DNA of 64,000 nt, taken from Pedobacter sp. B4-66 (GTDB taxonomy: Bacteria > Bacteroidota > Bacteroidia > Sphingobacteriales > Sphingobacteriaceae). The first letter of the stretch is position 1; the number at the start of each line of letters is the position of its first letter. The DNA is taken from positions 248,001 through 312,000 of the forward strand of contig NZ_JAFVME010000006.1 in assembly GCF_018492665.1 (NCBI RefSeq), written 5' to 3'. A program made the translations under genes and the position numbers. Positions 45,299 to 54,822 of this stretch are shown piece after piece. The notes under the pieces were generated by a model. The model was not told where the DNA came from and made no database searches. It was given only the letters and a program-made list of their open reading frames with translations.

Positions 45299-45928
45299 GT
45301 GACCTATTTAATTGGCGAAAATGGGATGGGTAAGTCAACCTTGTTAGAAGCAATAGCAGTTAATTTAGGATTTAATGCAGAAGGTGGTAGTAGAAATTTT
45401 AACTTCGACACACAGGCTACACACTCTAACTTACATAACTATTTAAAAATCTCTAAGGGTGTACAGAGGATGCGAGATGGTTTCTTTTTAAGGAGCGAGA
45501 GCCTTTATAACCTGGCATCTGAGATAGATTCGAGAGATTCAGAACCAGGGCTAGGGGGACGCATCATCAATTCTTATGGGGGCAAGTCTTTACATGAGCA
45601 ATCTCATGGAGAGTCGTTCTGGGCACTATTCATGAATCGGTTTGGAGGCTCAGGGCTTTATATTTTAGATGAACCGGAGTCTGCATTGTCTATCACTCGC
45701 CAGATGGCGATGCTAGCGCAAATGGACAAATTAGTTAACAAACGTTCTCAATTCATTATCACCACACATTCACCGATTATATTAGCCTATCCCGACGCTA
45801 TAATTTATCAGATGACACCCGAAGGAATTAATAAAGTGAAATATAAAGAGACCGATACTTATCAATTATACAAGGGATTTCTAGATAATCCTGAGCAAAT
45901 GACATCGATCTTATTGGATGATCAGTAA
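45299..45928 (+). CDS. AAA-family ATPase with damaged 5' end
   Basis: The 209-aa frame begins at a GTG just before the Walker A motif (GENGMGKST, about residues 7-15) and contains 'GESFWALFMNRFGGSGLYILDEPESALS' (about 115-142) with Walker B and signature-like residues, then 'QFIITTHSPIILAYPD'. It matches a small Bacteroidota ABC-like ATPase. Upstream, an in-frame TAA at 45278 cuts off the usual N-terminal beta strands. Removing one base from the T5A6 run (45274-45284) would join an ATG at 45271 in frame (MFLKTFHPKVTYLIGENG). Probably a decayed or mis-sequenced gene; function unknown. Confidence 0.7.
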   Translation: MTYLIGENGMGKSTLLEAIAVNLGFNAEGGSRNFNFDTQATHSNLHNYLKISKGVQRMRDGFFLRSESLYNLASEIDSRDSEPGLGGRIINSYGGKSLHEQSHGESFWALFMNRFGGSGLYILDEPESALSITRQMAMLAQMDKLVNKRSQFIITTHSPIILAYPDAIIYQMTPEGINKVKYKETDTYQLYKGFLDNPEQMTSILLDDQ

Positions 45929-46029
45929 ATTTTAACTTCATCCTTAATTTATTTATATATTCTTGTATTGACAATTTCCTGCACACCTCTGTGTTCTCAT
46001 GGGTATCCTGTAGGGCTTTTTTTACCTTG

Positions 46030-46857
46030 TCATGGAGTCTTTTTTACTTCGGTAAAGTAATCTTCTCCACTTTTATAAACCCTGAAAGTAAATGCAGAAT
46101 TTTTAAGAATATAACTACTCTTATCAGAAGATTCTGTAACACTACAGTCAGGATATACTTTCAGAAGGTCATCTTTAATTAGAGTAACATTAATGAAAGA
46201 TTCAATTCGATTTGTTCCATTATAAACATAAATAGCTTGTATTTTTTTGTCATTATCGAATAATGCGAAAACCTCGCCGTAAAGACCGTCAATTAGAGAC
46301 AAACTAGGTTGTTTTTTATGGTATGAGGTTGACGCACTACCCTTAACTTCTGATATGCTCTTGATTGGAGTTACCATCTTTCCAAGCACATGAAGTGTAT
46401 CCAGATAGGTATAACTGATTTTATCCCACCAAGTACCAATCTTTTTATCCTTTATAGCATAAACATTGAAGCTACCCTTTTGCAGAAAACCGTCCTCATA
46501 TTGCAAGGTGTAGGCGAAGGAATTGATTCCTTCCTTAAGTGAGGTTGTATGGAAAAGATACGTATAGAACGTGCTAAGGCTTTCGGAAGTCAGTTCCAAG
46601 TTGGCTATTTTATCAATTTGATTATTTGCAGAGAATAATTCAATCCCAGTTACTTTGGCTTGTTTGGCCTCCCGATTGGCAGCGAACTTGATTTCGATAA
46701 TCACGCTTGCCTTTTCCTCAACGGCGTAAACGGTTATCTGCTGTCTCAATTCTGTAGTTGCCCGATTATATTGATAAACCGAATCTGGCTTAGAATGCTT
46801 TTTGGAGCAAGAAGACAAAACGATAAAAAAAGAGAGAAGGTAAAGTAGATTTTTCAT
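46030..46857 (-). CDS. Hypothetical lipoprotein
   Basis: This 275-aa protein has a lipoprotein signal ('FFIVLSSC', Cys at about 17, followed by SKKH). I recognise no domain. Two beta-rich parts are visible: about 30-125 with an immunoglobulin-like pattern ('VIIEIKFAANREAKQAKVTGIELF', 'GINSFAYTLQYEDGF'), and about 165-270 ('SLIDGLYGEVFALFDNDKKIQAIYVY'). It is flanked by intergenic sequence on both sides, so it is probably monocistronic. Role unknown. Confidence 0.55.
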   Translation of the reverse strand: MKNLLYLLSFFIVLSSCSKKHSKPDSVYQYNRATTELRQQITVYAVEEKASVIIEIKFAANREAKQAKVTGIELFSANNQIDKIANLELTSESLSTFYTYLFHTTSLKEGINSFAYTLQYEDGFLQKGSFNVYAIKDKKIGTWWDKISYTYLDTLHVLGKMVTPIKSISEVKGSASTSYHKKQPSLSLIDGLYGEVFALFDNDKKIQAIYVYNGTNRIESFINVTLIKDDLLKVYPDCSVTESSDKSSYILKNSAFTFRVYKSGEDYFTEVKKTP

Positions 46858-47096
46858 TTCAGTTAGGCTCTTTAGTTAGAATATGATATCCTTAGATTAC
46901 GTCGCTTGTTCATTGATTTTTTGCCTTAAAAAAGCGTGTTAGCGTTTTTGATCCAATAAAGAATAAAGAGATCTAAAAGCCTTTTCCTCATCACTTCAGT
47001 AGTTACATACTATATTCGTTCATTACATACATATTTTGTTTCGACTAATATATAAGTTTGACGCAAACGAACAAGCTAGAAAAATAGATATCTCTC

Positions 47097-49472
47097 TTAT
47101 TGCTCATACTTAAGCGCCTCCGCAGGATTGGCCTTAGCAGCCTTGTACGCCTGAAAACTGACCGTCAGAAAAGCAATCACAGCAGTGCCCACTATTGATA
47201 TCAGTACAATGGATAAAGGTATGCTTGTCCGGAATTCAAAATTAGTGAGCCATTTGTTCATCAGGTAATAAGCCAATGGTACGCCAATGCAAGCCGCAAA
47301 AAATACCATTTTCAAGAATGAAACCGACAGCAATCTCATAATATTGCTCACTGAGGCGCCCAGTACACGACGCACACCAAATTCCTTCGTGCGCTGTTCC
47401 GCACTGTAAGCCACCAAACCATAAAGCCCCATACAGGAAATAAATATAGCGATGCCGCCAAACAGGTTGGCCAGTATGCCCAGGATCTTTTCAGACTGCA
47501 TTTTTTGGGCGTACAGATTGTTTACAAACTTGATTTCGACCGGATAAGCCGGATTGAGCCTTTTTGCAACGGCTGAGATCAATTCCACATTCCGGCTCAA
47601 ACTGTTGGCCGGGTTCAGGCGCATGTTGATCCTATAACCATTATACTTATTAAAATTGATAACCATCGGTTTCTCAGCCTCATATGGCGAATCCCAAATG
47701 ATATCTTTAAATACCCCAATCACATGCAAATCATTACCATTCAATTTCACCCTTGTGCCCACCGGGTTTTGAAGGTTCATCACCTTCACCGCAGAGCTGC
47801 TCAGCAGAACCCCTGCTGTATCAGAGGCAAAGTCTTTAGAAAAATCACGCCCTGCAACCAGCTCCACACCGCTGGTCTTCACAAAATCATAATTGGTTTC
47901 CAAACGGTTAAAACGAATATCCTCGGCTCCTGGAGGCCTGTTGGGCCATTCGAAACCCGTAAACCAGTTACTCACGCCCGAGAGACTGCCAGCCGCCTGG
48001 TTAACGGCGGTGACGGCACCTGTTTTCAGAACTTCCGATTTGAATACCTCAAATTTGCCGGAGAGCTCGCCCTCCTGCGGCATTTCTGCCAGTAGATTTG
48101 CGCTGTAGCCAATAGGCCTGTTCTTAATGAAATCGATCTGTTTGTAGATCACTAGGGTAGCTATGATTAGCATAATGGCGAAGCAAAACTGCCCCACAAC
48201 CAATACCTGTCTCAAATTCAAAGGGATTGCCTTTTCCCTTGCGGCCTTTCTTTTTAAAGTTTGAACAGGGTTGAAAGCAGAGAGGAACAGCGCAGGGTAT
48301 AAGCCTGATAGTAACCCGGTTAGTACTACCATACCAGAAATAACCAGCCAATACCAGACATTACCATAGTCTATTACAAGCTCTATACCCAGCAAATTAT
48401 TAAACATGGGCAAAGTCAGCTCTACAACGGTTATAGCCAGCAATACACTTCCAAAGGTCAGTACCATCGCTTCGGTAAGGAACTGCATTACCAGTGAAGC
48501 CCTTGTGGCTCCAATGGTTTTCTTTATGCCCACTTCCTTTGCCCTGCGCTCGGATTTGGCAGTAGCCATATTCATAAAATTGATGCAGGCGATCAATAAG
48601 ATGCCAAAGGCCAAACCGATAAACAGATAAATTTTTTCTATGTCACCACCAACACTTTTTCCATTAACGAATTTACTGTAGAGGTGTATTTTAGCTAATG
48701 GAAATATGAAATTCTCCCCTTTGGTATCGGGACTTTGCTCGTTAAACAGACCTTTGATCTTGCTGTTGATCAAATCCACTTTTTGGGGGTCGCTTACCTT
48801 TACCACCACCGGCCAGCTGAAGCTGCCCCAATTCCAATTTCTAGCATTTTCATTGATCAATTCTAAAAAAGACCAGGGCAATACATAATCGAACTTAAGG
48901 GCAGTATTACTCGGAACGTCTTTGATCACCCCAGTGATTGTCAGATCCCTTTCGTTTTCATATTTGATGCTTTTGTTCAGCACATTGACACCACCAAACA
49001 ACAGCTTTGCAGTCCGTTCTGTTACCACAACAGAATTGGGTACATCAAGCGCTGTAGCGGGATTACCGGCTATAAATTCGAAATTGAAGATCTTCAATAG
49101 CTCAGGATCTCCAAATAATACCACCTTTTTGAAGCTTGTTCTGCCATTGGCAATAAGCGTTTCCCCGCCTCCGGCCAGGCGTGCTACCGCATCAACCTCC
49201 GGCACACGATTTTTGATAGCGCTGTGGATGCCATTCCCTGGAGCACTATAGGTACTGGTAACCTTTCCTGATGCGTCCTGGAAATTGATCATTACCTGAT
49301 AAACCTTGTCGGCATCTTTAAATCCCTTATTGTAATTCCATTCGTAGTTCACGTACAAGAGCAGTAAAAGGCAGGATGCCAGACCAATTGCCAAACCAAC
49401 AATATTAATCACTGAAGAAGTCGTGTTTCTCCAGAGGTTTCGCAAAGCGATTTTTAAATTGAGTCTGAACAT
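47097..49472 (-). CDS. FtsX/MacB-type ABC transporter permease
   Basis: This 791-aa protein has the duplicated Bacteroidota MacB/FtsX architecture. The N-terminal 'NLKIALRNLWRNTTSSVINIVGLAIGLASCLLLLLYV' segment (about 5-41) is followed by a large periplasmic MacB-like domain (about 45-280), then three membrane helices with 'ERRAKEVGIKKTIGATRASL'. A second periplasmic domain (about 450-660) precedes a final helix set with 'AEQRTKEFGVRRVLGAS'. It exports substrates or transmits mechanical force when paired with a cytoplasmic ATPase, which is not encoded next to it. Such permeases often occur alone in this phylum. The substrate is unknown. Confidence 0.93.
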   Translation of the reverse strand: MFRLNLKIALRNLWRNTTSSVINIVGLAIGLASCLLLLLYVNYEWNYNKGFKDADKVYQVMINFQDASGKVTSTYSAPGNGIHSAIKNRVPEVDAVARLAGGGETLIANGRTSFKKVVLFGDPELLKIFNFEFIAGNPATALDVPNSVVVTERTAKLLFGGVNVLNKSIKYENERDLTITGVIKDVPSNTALKFDYVLPWSFLELINENARNWNWGSFSWPVVVKVSDPQKVDLINSKIKGLFNEQSPDTKGENFIFPLAKIHLYSKFVNGKSVGGDIEKIYLFIGLAFGILLIACINFMNMATAKSERRAKEVGIKKTIGATRASLVMQFLTEAMVLTFGSVLLAITVVELTLPMFNNLLGIELVIDYGNVWYWLVISGMVVLTGLLSGLYPALFLSAFNPVQTLKRKAAREKAIPLNLRQVLVVGQFCFAIMLIIATLVIYKQIDFIKNRPIGYSANLLAEMPQEGELSGKFEVFKSEVLKTGAVTAVNQAAGSLSGVSNWFTGFEWPNRPPGAEDIRFNRLETNYDFVKTSGVELVAGRDFSKDFASDTAGVLLSSSAVKVMNLQNPVGTRVKLNGNDLHVIGVFKDIIWDSPYEAEKPMVINFNKYNGYRINMRLNPANSLSRNVELISAVAKRLNPAYPVEIKFVNNLYAQKMQSEKILGILANLFGGIAIFISCMGLYGLVAYSAEQRTKEFGVRRVLGASVSNIMRLLSVSFLKMVFFAACIGVPLAYYLMNKWLTNFEFRTSIPLSIVLISIVGTAVIAFLTVSFQAYKAAKANPAEALKYEQ

Positions 49473-49640
49473 GGCGGCAAAGGTTTATTGGTTAAAGATA
49501 AGATTGAACTGCAATTCACCAAGTTAGTGCCAAGATCAGCAAATGCTTTAAATCACTGTTGCACCCTGCTTTCTTTCCAAATCTACGGCGGAAACCGTTC
49601 ATTATTGAACAGCGGCCGTACGCTGCCGAACACCTACCCC

Positions 49641-50702
49641 CTATTTAGCCTTAAAGTCATTAAAAGTAACTCCATCATAACGATGAACTCCGTTCACCGT
49701 ACCAAACCAAATACTTCCATCTTTTGCTTCTATAATACCGAAAATCATTGGTTCTCCAGACTTTACTTCAGTTACAATAGGCTTATTATCAGACAATGTC
49801 TTTCCATCATATCGTAAAAGTGACCAACCCTTGCCCGAAGTGCTTTCTGAACTAGTCCAAATATTACCTTTTCTATCTTCGTAGATATTCCCAACAAACT
49901 TCTGGGCAAAATTGGTAAATGTAATACCGTCATAGCGCCAAAGGCCATCATAACCTCCCAGCCAAATATTGCCTTTTTTATCTTTAATTATCGAACGAAC
50001 ATTCGCAAAAGATTTACCCTCTTTATTGGTTACAGTGGTAAATGTCTTTCCATCATAAACGGAAACATATCCCCTAGTACCGAACCAAAATTTTCCTGTT
50101 TTGTCCTCAATGATAGAATTAACATCATTATGCATCCAACTACCTTCTGGAATCGGATGTTGGTAAACTGATACATGGATAGAATCAGCACCAGTAGGAA
50201 CTGGCCCTTCTTTCATTTTAAAATTTCGAAAGGATTTCCCATCGTAACGGCTTGCTCCAACTTCAGTACCGAACCAAACATTCCCGGTTTTATCTTCATA
50301 AATATTAGTGACGCGGTCGCTGGCAAGCCCATCCTTTGTTGTATAATTTTGAAAGGATTTCCCATTGTAGTAATAAACCCCTGAACCAACAGAAGCGAAC
50401 CAAAAATTTCCTTTTTTATCTTCTAAAACAGAAAAAAAGCGAGCCTGCATTGCTTTACTTGTAATATTAGTAAACAATTTTCCATCGTATCTAATAATAC
50501 CTTCAGTAGAAGCAAGCCAAATGTTCCCCTTTCTATCTTGCTTGATGGTACGAACCATTCTATTAGGCCCCTGAGAAGTGGACACGTCTTTGGTTTCAAC
50601 TGCATCCTGAGCAACATTTTTTTGCTGAGCCTGTACCGGAAAATAGATTACTCCAGCCAGCATGATAATCAGGCTATACAAAACATTTCTTTTATTTTTC
50701 AT
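49641..50702 (-). CDS. Secreted two-component-propeller (Reg_prop) beta-propeller protein
   Basis: I take the ATG at 50702 (353 aa), where a signal peptide begins (MKNKRNVLYSLIIMLAG...PVQAQ). A longer upstream frame to 50963 would overlap the divergent regulator and lacks a signal. The mature part is a run of about eight blade repeats of the form 'EDKTGNVWFGTEVGASRYDGKSF' (consensus D-K-x-G-N-I-W-x-G/A). Unlike hybrid two-component propeller sensors it has no kinase or regulator domain, so it may act as a separate periplasmic sensor or glycan-binding protein. The divergent winged-helix membrane regulator is a plausible partner. Confidence 0.85.
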   Translation of the reverse strand: MKNKRNVLYSLIIMLAGVIYFPVQAQQKNVAQDAVETKDVSTSQGPNRMVRTIKQDRKGNIWLASTEGIIRYDGKLFTNITSKAMQARFFSVLEDKKGNFWFASVGSGVYYYNGKSFQNYTTKDGLASDRVTNIYEDKTGNVWFGTEVGASRYDGKSFRNFKMKEGPVPTGADSIHVSVYQHPIPEGSWMHNDVNSIIEDKTGKFWFGTRGYVSVYDGKTFTTVTNKEGKSFANVRSIIKDKKGNIWLGGYDGLWRYDGITFTNFAQKFVGNIYEDRKGNIWTSSESTSGKGWSLLRYDGKTLSDNKPIVTEVKSGEPMIFGIIEAKDGSIWFGTVNGVHRYDGVTFNDFKAK

Positions 50703-50804
50703 ATCTTTTCTAATTGGTTCAACGAAACTACTTTGATATTTTTCTTCGCAGAGAATTTGGATTGTAAATAAAAATGTAAACTTTGTAAATAAAAACTTGA
50801 CACT

Positions 50805-51695
50805 ATGCTTAATAGCCGAAATCTTCTGTCCGGAAAAGGTAAGTACCTCTTTGGATTCATGCTGCTTTTGTTTATTACTGTAATCTGCGCAGCTTCTAGT
50901 GTAACTGATGGTAACGACTTTGATATTGCCAGAAAGGAAGTTTTGCTCCGTCGGATCGGACATGAAATACTTTTACAGTCGGGAGACAGTACATCCAGGG
51001 TTCTTCCTGTAAAAAAGATCGCTGAAAATGAGTACCAAATCAGGTTTGAGAATGATCTAACTTTTCAACCCGAATCCCTGGTAAATACTACCAGGCGTTT
51101 GTTGGCTCAAGACCCCCTAGCAGGTGATTATATTGTTAACGTTCTAAACTCTGGCAACTCTAGTGTAGCTTATGGATACGCTATATCCAAAAATAAAAAA
51201 GATGATATTATGGCTTGTCTAGGCAGAGTGCAACCCAGAGCACATTACATGATCAACATTAAATTTAAGTCGACGGGCATAAATACAACAAAGAATAAAT
51301 ATCTATTGGGCAGCCTGCCATTTTTAGCATTTGTTGGTTTTATTTTTCTGAGATCTGTTAAGCCGCGAAGAGCTTTAACTCACGGTGAGAATACTGGCAT
51401 GTACACTTTGGGCTCAGTGTTGTTCGATGCGAAGAACAGGAAGCTCACCATAAATGGAAAGGCAATAGATTTAACCGGAACGGAAACCCGAGTATTGCTC
51501 ATTTTTGCATTGTCGCCCAACGAAACCATAGAGCGAAGCCGACTGCAAAAAGAGATATGGGAAGATGAAGGTGTTATTGTAGGGCGCAGTCTGGATATGT
51601 TCATATCAAAACTTAGAAAAAAACTAGAATTTGATCCGAATATAAAAATTGCAGTTATACGCGGAAAAGGATATAAGCTTGAAATTAGGGCTTAA
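50805..51695 (+). CDS. Membrane-bound winged-helix transcriptional regulator
   Basis: In this 296-aa protein, an N-terminal membrane segment ('KYLFGFMLLLFITVICAAS', about 13-31) leads a periplasmic region of about 130 residues. A second membrane helix ('YLLGSLPFLAFVGFIFLRS', about 165-183) follows. A C-terminal OmpR/PhoB-type winged helix (about 200-296) has 'LTGTETRVLLIFALSPNETIERSRLQKEIWEDEGV' (about 222-256) and 'SLDMFISKLRKKLEFDPNIKIAVIRGKGYKLEI' (about 262-294). DNA-binding from the membrane resembles ToxR/CadC in reverse order. It is divergent (102 bp) from the propeller gene, which it may sense or control. There is no receiver domain. Confidence 0.85.
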   Translation: MLNSRNLLSGKGKYLFGFMLLLFITVICAASSVTDGNDFDIARKEVLLRRIGHEILLQSGDSTSRVLPVKKIAENEYQIRFENDLTFQPESLVNTTRRLLAQDPLAGDYIVNVLNSGNSSVAYGYAISKNKKDDIMACLGRVQPRAHYMINIKFKSTGINTTKNKYLLGSLPFLAFVGFIFLRSVKPRRALTHGENTGMYTLGSVLFDAKNRKLTINGKAIDLTGTETRVLLIFALSPNETIERSRLQKEIWEDEGVIVGRSLDMFISKLRKKLEFDPNIKIAVIRGKGYKLEIRA

Positions 51696-51848
51696 GAAGA
51701 ATCTTCCTGTTCCGAACTGGCCATATTAGAATTAAATTTATGCTATTCCATACCTTGTGAAACACTAATAAAACAGCGACAAAAAAACAGCGACATGAGG
51801 ATGCATTAAAAACTAAAACAATTATATTTACTTATCAATCTCAACCCT

Positions 51849-52697
51849 ATGAAAAAGCTTTATGTATTGCTTGTTTTAAGTCTGATTTCAGTTCATCTTT
51901 TTGCACAAACAAAAAACACGACAAAGCAAGACATTATCCAAAAACTAAACGGTGAAGAAATGAAAGGAAAGGTTGTCAGAATCACTGATAGCGATATTAC
52001 CTTCATATACAACGGTGAAACAGCTGAATACATCATCAAAAAATCTGATATCGCTAAGATTGTGTACTCCAGTGGCAGAATAGAAGTCATCAGCCAACAG
52101 AACCTTCCAGCTCAGGAACGTCAAAAAGATGATGTGAGCATGTCAGCTACTCCTGTCGATCATCATAATAAAATAGCGATTCTGCCATTCACTTATCTGA
52201 TGGACAATCAACCCGGAGCAGAGGTAATTGGTCTTAAAGCACAGGAGGACACTTATGGATTCCTCTCTCAGCATTCTGCAGGATATACAATTCTCGATCC
52301 AAGAACAACCAATGCTACTTTGGCCAAAGCAGGGATCACTAAAGACAAAATGATGAACTTTACCATGAAAGAAATCTGCGACATCCTTGGTGTTGAATAT
52401 GTTGTTGATGGCGTGGTTACCCAAAACAAAGGTTACCAGACCAGTTCTTCAAGTGAAAATTCAAATACTAAAGTGAAACGTGATGGCGACAAAGATGTAA
52501 AAGGAGTTTCTTCTTATGGTTCAACTTCAAGCAATGCTGTTCAAAGATATGATGTAGCGGTAAGCCTGCATATCTATATGGACAATAACGCCAGCATTTA
52601 TAACCAAACCCATAAAGCCTTTTTAAGCAATACCGATGGTTCATATAGTAGCCCTTTGGAGTATTTATTAAAAAGATGTCCTCTATACAGAAAATAA
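51849..52697 (+). CDS. Secreted CsgG/LpoB-like protein
   Basis: This 282-aa protein has a signal peptide (MKKLYVLLVLSLISVHLFAQ). Residues about 25-90 form a small beta domain ('GEEMKGKVVRITDSDITFIYNGETAEYII'). From about 107, 'KIAILPFTYLMDNQPGAEVIGLKAQEDTYGFL' (positions 107-138) and 'MKEICDILGVEYVVDGVVTQNKGYQT' resemble the CsgG/TolB-N/LpoB fold, which recurs in envelope assembly proteins. A Ser/Asn-rich low-complexity stretch follows. Direct GCGAC repeats (51773-51795) lie upstream. Its exact role is unknown. Confidence 0.6.
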   Translation: MKKLYVLLVLSLISVHLFAQTKNTTKQDIIQKLNGEEMKGKVVRITDSDITFIYNGETAEYIIKKSDIAKIVYSSGRIEVISQQNLPAQERQKDDVSMSATPVDHHNKIAILPFTYLMDNQPGAEVIGLKAQEDTYGFLSQHSAGYTILDPRTTNATLAKAGITKDKMMNFTMKEICDILGVEYVVDGVVTQNKGYQTSSSSENSNTKVKRDGDKDVKGVSSYGSTSSNAVQRYDVAVSLHIYMDNNASIYNQTHKAFLSNTDGSYSSPLEYLLKRCPLYRK

Positions 52698-52745
52698 TAG
52701 TCAATACGACTGTCAATTCAAATTTTGACCTGACAGTTAAAATTA

Positions 52746-52922
52746 TTAGATCTTCCTATAGTTCGAATATTCAGAAATCGTCTCCATTGGTGCCAGCTGC
52801 CCTAAAAATTTCACGATCAGATTGAGATCCTCACCTTCAGTGAAGTAACGCTTTTCCTGCTCATTATAAGTATACTTAACCAATGAAGCCAATTGAGCCA
52901 GTAGAATTTGGTAAAACCAGTA
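52746..52922 (-). pseudogene. 3' remnant of a paralogue of the 59.2-kb secreted protein gene
   Basis: Hand translation from the hydrolase stop (TAG at 52923-52925) to TAA at 52746 gives a 58-codon frame that ends 'KRYFTEGEDLNLIVKFLGQL' and 'PMETISEYSNYRKI'. The intact gene at 59200-59886 ends 'KRYFTESEDLNLMIKFLGQL' and 'PMETLSEYSNYKKY'. There is no start codon or signal region, so only the last about 45 residues survive, in the opposite orientation to the intact paralogue. Confidence 0.85.
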
Positions 52923-54292
52923 CTACTTTAACTTTTTGCAAACCATTTTCCTATCGGTATTCAAAAAAGACAACGAAATCACCTTGCCATCAGTATCCCT
53001 TTCAAAGCTAATTGTTAGCTGTTCTTTGCCATTATCAAGCACAAATATATCTTTCTCCTGTGCATACATCTCCTGCTTGATGTTAGTCGTGGACATTAAT
53101 CTGCCATGATCTACTTTCAATCCGATCAACTGTCCTGGTCTGAGCTGATAGTCCCCCTCATAACCTGCTAAAGTTGCACTATCCAAATGAACCTTGTTCT
53201 CTGCCGGAAATTGGTATGGCTCCTCATACAAGATTGCCAGAATTTTCAGCGAGATCACATGCAAGTCTACATCCTCAATATTATTTAGCATCACAATGCA
53301 TATGTCATCTGTTGGGACACGAGCAAATTCCGATTTAAAACCCCATAAGTCTCCGCTATGGTGGACCATCTTCCGCCTGAAAACAGAATCGATGAGCCAG
53401 CCGTACCCATAGTTTCCACGAATAGGTGTATATGCGCTTTAGCTAACAAACTATCATCCACAATTTCCCCATGCTGTAAGCCTACATGGAACTTATAAAG
53501 ATCCCCCACTGTCGAATAGATCGACCCCGCAGCCCTTGGCCCTTCAAAACCAATCAGTTTTGCCTTATCAATGTTCCTATCTAACGGAAAGTCCCAGTAC
53601 CCTGTCGCCTTATTCCTATCATTCAATTTGATAAAATCAAAAGCACTTTGATGCATTCTCAAAGGTGTAAACACATATTTACGTACCGCATCGTAATAAC
53701 TCAAGCCTGTTACCTTCTCAATAATATATCCCAACAATATATATCCATCGTTGCTATATCTCCAGTCTGTTCCCGGCTTGAAGTTGAAGTTCCGTCTCTT
53801 TAAGGCTTCAATAAATATTTTCTCTTTAGTTCCCTCTATAACATTCGTGCTTGTATCTGAAATTCCTGAGGTATGCGACAACAAATGTCTGATCGTTACA
53901 CTGTCACCTTTAGGAAAACCAGGATAAAACTTACTAAGGGAATCAGACAAGTGCAACTTTCCTAATTCCACCAACTTTAGCACCACCGCCGAAGTAAAGG
54001 GCTTAGTTACCGAAGCAATCTGGTAAATCGTATTTTGGTCATTCATCGTTCCTTTAAGGATATTCTTAAAGCCATAACCCCGCTCCAATAGTACCTTTCC
54101 CTGTTCCGCCACAAGAATAGTTCCGTTAAACTTACCCAGTTTATGATAAGTGGCAATGAGGTGCTCAATCTCCTTTTGTTTATCCTGCGCATTACCTGAA
54201 AACCCAACAACGAGCAATAAGAGCATCGAACAGATCGCCGTCCATTGATTTTTTTTATTCTCATAATCGAATTTCCTCAACAAGATTAGCAA
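52923..54292 (-). pseudogene. Serine hydrolase (beta-lactamase class C fold), frameshifted
   Basis: Two overlapping frames encode one secreted serine hydrolase. The first part (53291-54292) holds the catalytic 'SVTK' (in IASVTKPFTSA) and 'YSNDGY' motifs. After a GC duplication (GCGC at 53434-53437, where GC restores the frame) translation should pass to 'NYGYGWLIDSVFRRKMVHHSGDLWG' (the HSG motif) and the C-terminal domain ending at 52923. The nominal start at 54292 is TTG. An ATG at 54264 would give a normal signal (MRIKKNQWTAICSMLLLL) if the A8 run at 54249-54256 had one more A. It is a disrupted or mis-sequenced gene. Confidence 0.82.
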
Positions 54293-54350
54293 CTAAAACA
54301 TATAAATCACTATACATCAGACATATATTTCATAAAAAAATTACATACTC

Positions 54351-54695
54351 CTACATGTTTTTTTTCTTAGCTGATTTGGCTAGTGGATTGAATGCAAGGC
54401 AGAGGTCTACCCAATATTTTAGTTTCTTTTGGTTGTTAATGGCGATATCCTCCACGTAAACATAGTCTTTCATTAGTCGGCCGTTGTTCATCATGTTCCG
54501 ACAATTGCCATTTTCCAATTCCTCTGTTACTTTTTCTTTGCCTATACGACAGAGCAGCTCCTCTCCCGAAACGCAGACGCACATTTTATGATCTACCATG
54601 AAGCAGATTCCACTAAACATTTCTTTTTCTATTACATCCTCTCTGTCAATGAGTAGTTCTCTTACCCGATTGGCCAATTGCTCATTATAAGCCAT
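54351..54695 (-). CDS. TfoX/Sxy N-terminal family protein
   Basis: This 114-aa protein has the TfoX-N pattern: 'LANRVRELLIDREDVIEKEMFSGICFMVDHKMCVCVSGEELLCRIG' (about 6-51). TfoX/Sxy is a competence regulator in gammaproteobacteria, but single-domain copies like this in Bacteroidota have no shown competence role. A short Lys-rich tail ends the protein. It is monocistronic and lies between the hydrolase pseudogene and the divergent AraC gene. Confidence 0.88.
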   Translation of the reverse strand: MAYNEQLANRVRELLIDREDVIEKEMFSGICFMVDHKMCVCVSGEELLCRIGKEKVTEELENGNCRNMMNNGRLMKDYVYVEDIAINNQKKLKYWVDLCLAFNPLAKSAKKKNM

Positions 54696-54822
54696 ATGGT
54701 ATCTATTTATAGTGTTTTAGTCTAAATGTATTGAATATTGTTTGCGTCTATTTTGCGAAAAATTTATCTAAATTCGCCGCACTAACTGAAAATATAAAAA
54801 ACTGAACAAAAAAGAATAAGGA

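Noticed and set aside
49519..49533. Sigma-54-like promoter (TGGCAC ...) upstream of the ABC permease on the minus strand
   Set aside because: The -24 element is good, but the -12 TTGC element is replaced by TGGT at the required distance.
50703..50963. N-terminal extension of the propeller gene
   Set aside because: It overlaps the divergent regulator's start, and the ATG at 50702 gives a clean signal peptide.
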